Source: Avichristensenella sp031550455 (GTDB taxonomy: Bacteria; Bacillota; Clostridia; Christensenellales; Aristaeellaceae). Taken from it: 24,779 nt of DNA. Positions within the stretch are counted from its first letter, which is position 1. Every line of letters starts with the position of its first letter. Below, piece by piece: positions 22,265 through 24,779 of the stretch. The translations under genes and the position numbers were made by a program. The notes under the pieces were generated by a model. It was not told where the DNA came from, made no database searches, and worked only from the letters and a program-made list of their open reading frames with translations. Where the stretch lies: positions 1-24,779 of the forward strand of contig JAVBOQ010000245.1 in assembly GCA_031550455.1 (NCBI GenBank), given 5' to 3'.

Positions 22265-23782
22265 ATGAAGAAGCGGATCTGGACGCTGACCGCGGTGCTG
22301 CTGGTGGTTTCGATCGCGGGTTTCGCGTTTGCGGCGCAGGACGATGTGCTGCGATATAACAGTGCCGGATCGAACGTTTCCGCGCTGCAAAGGCGGCTTG
22401 CCGAGCTGTACTATTACACGTTCCGCATCACCGGAAAGTATCAGGAGTACACGCAAAAAGCAGTCCGCGAGTTCCAGAAGGACAACGGGCTGGCGGTCAC
22501 CGGGGAGGCTGATCCGGCGCTTGTGCAGATGATCATGGGCGACGCCGCGCGGCCCAAAGCGACGCCGACGCCCGCGCCGACCGTGACGCCCAAACCGACG
22601 GCCACGCCGCAACCATCGCCGACACCGCTCGCGCTTGTCGTTCCGTTCCCCGGCATTTTGCAGTACAACAGCACGGGCGTCAATGTCCGGCGCATCCAGA
22701 CGCGCCTGCAGCAGCTCGGGTTTTATCAAATTGAAATCAGCGGCAATTACCTCGGCAACACGCGCAACGCGGTGCGGGAGTTCCAGCAGCAGAACGGCAT
22801 CACGCCGGACGGCGTCGTCGGCGAGAAGACCTGGAAGCTCCTGTTTTTCGACGCGGAGGCGGTCGACGCGTACGCGACGCCGCGCCCGTCCCCGACGCCA
22901 GCGCCGCCCGAATACAAGATTTTTGTCAACGTGACAACCCAGGTCGTGTCGGTGTACGCATTGGACGGCGCGGGCGAATATTCGCGGCTCGTCAAGAACA
23001 TGGTGTGCTCAACCGGCACGGCGAGCGACCCGACGCCTTTGAAAACCTACACGCTCAACGGCGCGACCGCGCGCTGGTGCTATTTCCCCAAATGGGGCAC
23101 CTACGCGCAGTACTGGACGCGAATGGACGCGTCGAACGCGTTTCACTCCGTGATCTACGCGTCGGAGGATCCGATGTCGCTGAAAACGGGCAGCTATACC
23201 GGGCTTGGCAAGCGCGCGTCACACGGCTGTATCCGGCTGATGATCGAGGACGCGAAGTGGATATACCAAAACTGCGGCAAGGGCACGCAGGCGGTCGTCT
23301 ATGAAGGGCCGCCCGATGAGGAACTGACGATGTCGCTGAAAAAGCCGCCGCTTGACTATTCGGTCATGCTGCCAAAGCCGACCGCCGCGCCGACTGTCCC
23401 GCCCGCGTACAGCGCGAACGCCGCGCCTCCGATGCCGCTCAAAACGCTGCGGCGCGGCGCGGAGGGCGAGGCGGTCTACTGGCTGCAATGCCGGCTTGCC
23501 GATCTTGGCTATTACAAGGGAACGATCACCGGTGGGTACTACGGCGGCACCGCCGACGCTGTCAAGGCGTTTCAGCGCGACGCCGGATTGTCTGTCGACG
23601 GCGTCGCGGGCAGGGAGACGTTAAACCGGCTGTACGCCGCGGCGCTCGCCACGCCCGCGCCGATTGGCATACCCGCGTCGCTTTCGACGCCCGCGCCGCT
23701 GACTGCGGAGGCCCAACCCACGTTCGCTGTGTGGCGGCCGGACGCGCAGACCGCGCCGCCCACGATTCCAACGATTCCGTGA
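22265..23782 (+). CDS. Secreted L,D-transpeptidase (YkuD) with three PG-binding modules
   Basis: A 505-residue exported protein. Residues 1-23 are a signal peptide ending AFA before AQDD. Two PG_binding_1 modules come first (about 28-93, VLRYNSAGSNVSALQRRL; about 130-193, ILQYNSTGVNVRRIQTRL), separated by a linker of Thr-Pro repeats (99-121). The YkuD domain (about 216-347) contains the catalytic ASHGCIRL, with His320, Cys322 and Arg324. A third PG-binding module (393-457, LRRGAEGEAVYWLQCRL) and a Pro/Ala/Thr-rich tail follow. Such enzymes form 3-3 crosslinks in peptidoglycan or attach proteins to it, outside the membrane. The ATG at 22265 has GAGGTG five bases upstream. Its substrate in this organism is not known. 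Confidence 0.92.
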   Translation: MKKRIWTLTAVLLVVSIAGFAFAAQDDVLRYNSAGSNVSALQRRLAELYYYTFRITGKYQEYTQKAVREFQKDNGLAVTGEADPALVQMIMGDAARPKATPTPAPTVTPKPTATPQPSPTPLALVVPFPGILQYNSTGVNVRRIQTRLQQLGFYQIEISGNYLGNTRNAVREFQQQNGITPDGVVGEKTWKLLFFDAEAVDAYATPRPSPTPAPPEYKIFVNVTTQVVSVYALDGAGEYSRLVKNMVCSTGTASDPTPLKTYTLNGATARWCYFPKWGTYAQYWTRMDASNAFHSVIYASEDPMSLKTGSYTGLGKRASHGCIRLMIEDAKWIYQNCGKGTQAVVYEGPPDEELTMSLKKPPLDYSVMLPKPTAAPTVPPAYSANAAPPMPLKTLRRGAEGEAVYWLQCRLADLGYYKGTITGGYYGGTADAVKAFQRDAGLSVDGVAGRETLNRLYAAALATPAPIGIPASLSTPAPLTAEAQPTFAVWRPDAQTAPPTIPTIP

Positions 23783-23785
23783 CGC

Positions 23786-23816
23786 GTTTGCAAACCGCCT
23801 TCAAAGTTGGTATGAT
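23786..23816 (+). promoter_or_regulatory. Promoter of the MFS gene with palindrome over the -35 box
   Basis: TTGCAA (23788-23793), a 17-bp spacer and TATGAT (23811-23816) are seen. The -35 box sits in the centre of a perfect 10-bp palindrome GTTTGCAAAC (23786-23795), which could be a regulator site. It starts four bases after the preceding stop codon. Confidence 0.5.
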
Positions 23817-23841
23817 ACTGCCTTAACGGGGGTGGATACCA

Positions 23842-24779
23842 ATGAAAAAGGCGGTTTTGCTCGTTACGGTTTTCGTCTGCCTCGGGCACATGCTGTTTGC
23901 GATGGCGAACAACGGCCAGGGCGTCCTTTTGACTGAGTTCATCAATGCCTTTGGCCTGACATCGGGCGTTCAGGGCCTCCCGAACGCGGCCGCGAACGTC
24001 GGCGTGCTGCTGTCGATGCTGCTGTCGGTGGCCATCGCGGCGCGCATCGGCAAGCCGGGGCTGTTCAGGCTCGGGCTTGCGCTGATGGCCGTCATGCTGG
24101 TCGTCGCTGGCGCGTCGCCGTCGGCCGCGGTGCTGATCGGCGCGTACCTTGTCATGGGCTTTGGGTTTGGCAGCATCGACATTTGCGCCTCCGCGATTGT
24201 GGCGGACCTGCATCAGGGCCGCCGCGCGTCGATGCTGATGGGCGTGCTGCACGCGCTGTACGGAACCGGCGGCATCCTCGCGCCGATCTGGATGACGGGC
24301 ATGCTGTCCGCGGGCGTCAGTTGGCGCTGGGTGCTGTGGGCGCTCGCGATCGCCGTCGCGGCCGTGACCGCCGCCGCTTCGATCGTCTTTGCGCGCTGCG
24401 GTTCCGCGCTGCCCGTCAGCGCCGCGCCGCCGAACAGGCCGTCGCGCGCCGATTTCCCGGCGTTTGCGCGCAGATCCGGTAATCTATTGCTTGTTTTTGT
24501 CACCGTTTGTTACTGCGCGCATCAGTGCAGCATCTACCTGTGGATCAGCCGGATCATCGGTGTGGGGTACGGCAATGTCGGCCTCGGCGCGGCTGCGCTG
24601 TCGCTGTTTTGGGCCGGCACGGTCGCGTCCAGGCTTCTCGTGCCGCTTTTACGCGTCGGAACGGTGCGCTATCTGCGCTGGAGCATGCTGCTGACGGGCG
24701 CGGCGCTGTCCTGTGGCATCCTCATCGGCGGCGCGGTGACGCTGTGCGTGGCGGCCGCGCTCTGCGGGCTGATCGGCGG
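23842..24779 (+). CDS. Major facilitator superfamily transporter, 3'-truncated
   Basis: The frame opens with ATG at 23842 (GGGGGTGG seven bases before it) and is still open at the end of the window, giving 312 residues, about three quarters of a normal MFS protein. Hydrophobic helices begin at once (KKAVLLVTVFVCLGHMLFAMANN). The loop after helix 2 reads ARIGKPGLFRLG, and helices 4-5 contain GFGFGSIDICASAIVADL and MGVLHALYGTGGILAPIW, the latter like the HAFYGxGxxxxP segment of sugar or drug MFS proteins of the FucP/BSC6-like type. A cytoplasmic loop follows with Pro/Arg-rich sequence, then a second set of helices. The substrate is unknown. It may form a unit with genes beyond the window. Confidence 0.82.
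   Translation, partial: MKKAVLLVTVFVCLGHMLFAMANNGQGVLLTEFINAFGLTSGVQGLPNAAANVGVLLSMLLSVAIAARIGKPGLFRLGLALMAVMLVVAGASPSAAVLIGAYLVMGFGFGSIDICASAIVADLHQGRRASMLMGVLHALYGTGGILAPIWMTGMLSAGVSWRWVLWALAIAVAAVTAAASIVFARCGSALPVSAAPPNRPSRADFPAFARRSGNLLLVFVTVCYCAHQCSIYLWISRIIGVGYGNVGLGAAALSLFWAGTVASRLLVPLLRVGTVRYLRWSMLLTGAALSCGILIGGAVTLCVAAALCGLIG

Noticed and set aside
22052..22729. 225-codon minus-strand frame across the ppdK-transpeptidase spacer
   Set aside because: It overlaps the signal peptide and first PG-binding module of a well-supported gene on the other strand and has no family features.

Overview
The window is GC-rich chromosomal DNA, most likely from an uncultured anaerobic gut-type member of the Clostridia (Bacillota). 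Several things point there: strong AGGAGG-type ribosome binding sites before nearly every gene, a group-B-like [FeFe] hydrogenase, pyruvate phosphate dikinase, GH105 and LplA-like binding-protein genes, and a YkuD transpeptidase with PG-binding domains. The family-level assignment is a guess. No tRNA, rRNA, CRISPR array, IS transposase or prophage gene is visible.

Layout. 1-2431 (+): the 3' part of a sugar/oligosaccharide binding protein, then a GH105 unsaturated-uronyl hydrolase, which looks like the end of a pectin or rhamnogalacturonan locus. 2769-6447 (-): a tight three-gene operon of a duplicated DUF1538 membrane protein, a tandem PII-like protein and a group-B-like [FeFe] hydrogenase. 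6597-8015 (+): MATE exporter. 8097-14883 (+): a binding protein, a dual-NBD ATPase and a permease with an unusual 260-residue N-terminal extension, followed by an M29 aminopeptidase and a QueG-like Fe-S protein. 15336-16355 (+): GAPDH. 16583-18937 (-): Cache-GGDEF(degenerate)-EAL signalling protein. 19218-21848 (-): pyruvate phosphate dikinase interrupted by one in-frame UGA five codons before the catalytic His. 22265-23782 (+): L,D-transpeptidase with three PG-binding modules. 23842-end (+): truncated MFS transporter.

How the genes work together. PPDK and GAPDH belong to glycolysis, and the hydrogenase to disposal of fermentative electrons. The hydrogenase is co-transcribed with a putative PII-gated ion transporter, which suggests a link between redox disposal, ion homeostasis and energy or nitrogen state. 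The carbohydrate ABC system and GH105 belong to polysaccharide scavenging.

Non-coding structure is rich. A roughly 200-bp hairpin-stack repeat occurs in inverted orientation on both sides of the ATPase-permease-peptidase block, with a 68-bp core that matches at 65 positions. A diverged relative lies before GH105. A 163-bp palindromic element with perfect 16-bp terminal inverted repeats sits upstream of the GAPDH gene. Seven candidate sigma-A promoters were picked by eye; all have 17-bp spacers and six have -35 boxes starting TTGC.

The items most worth a second look are the UGA in ppdK, the DUF1538-PII-hydrogenase operon, the permease extension and the dispersed hairpin elements.
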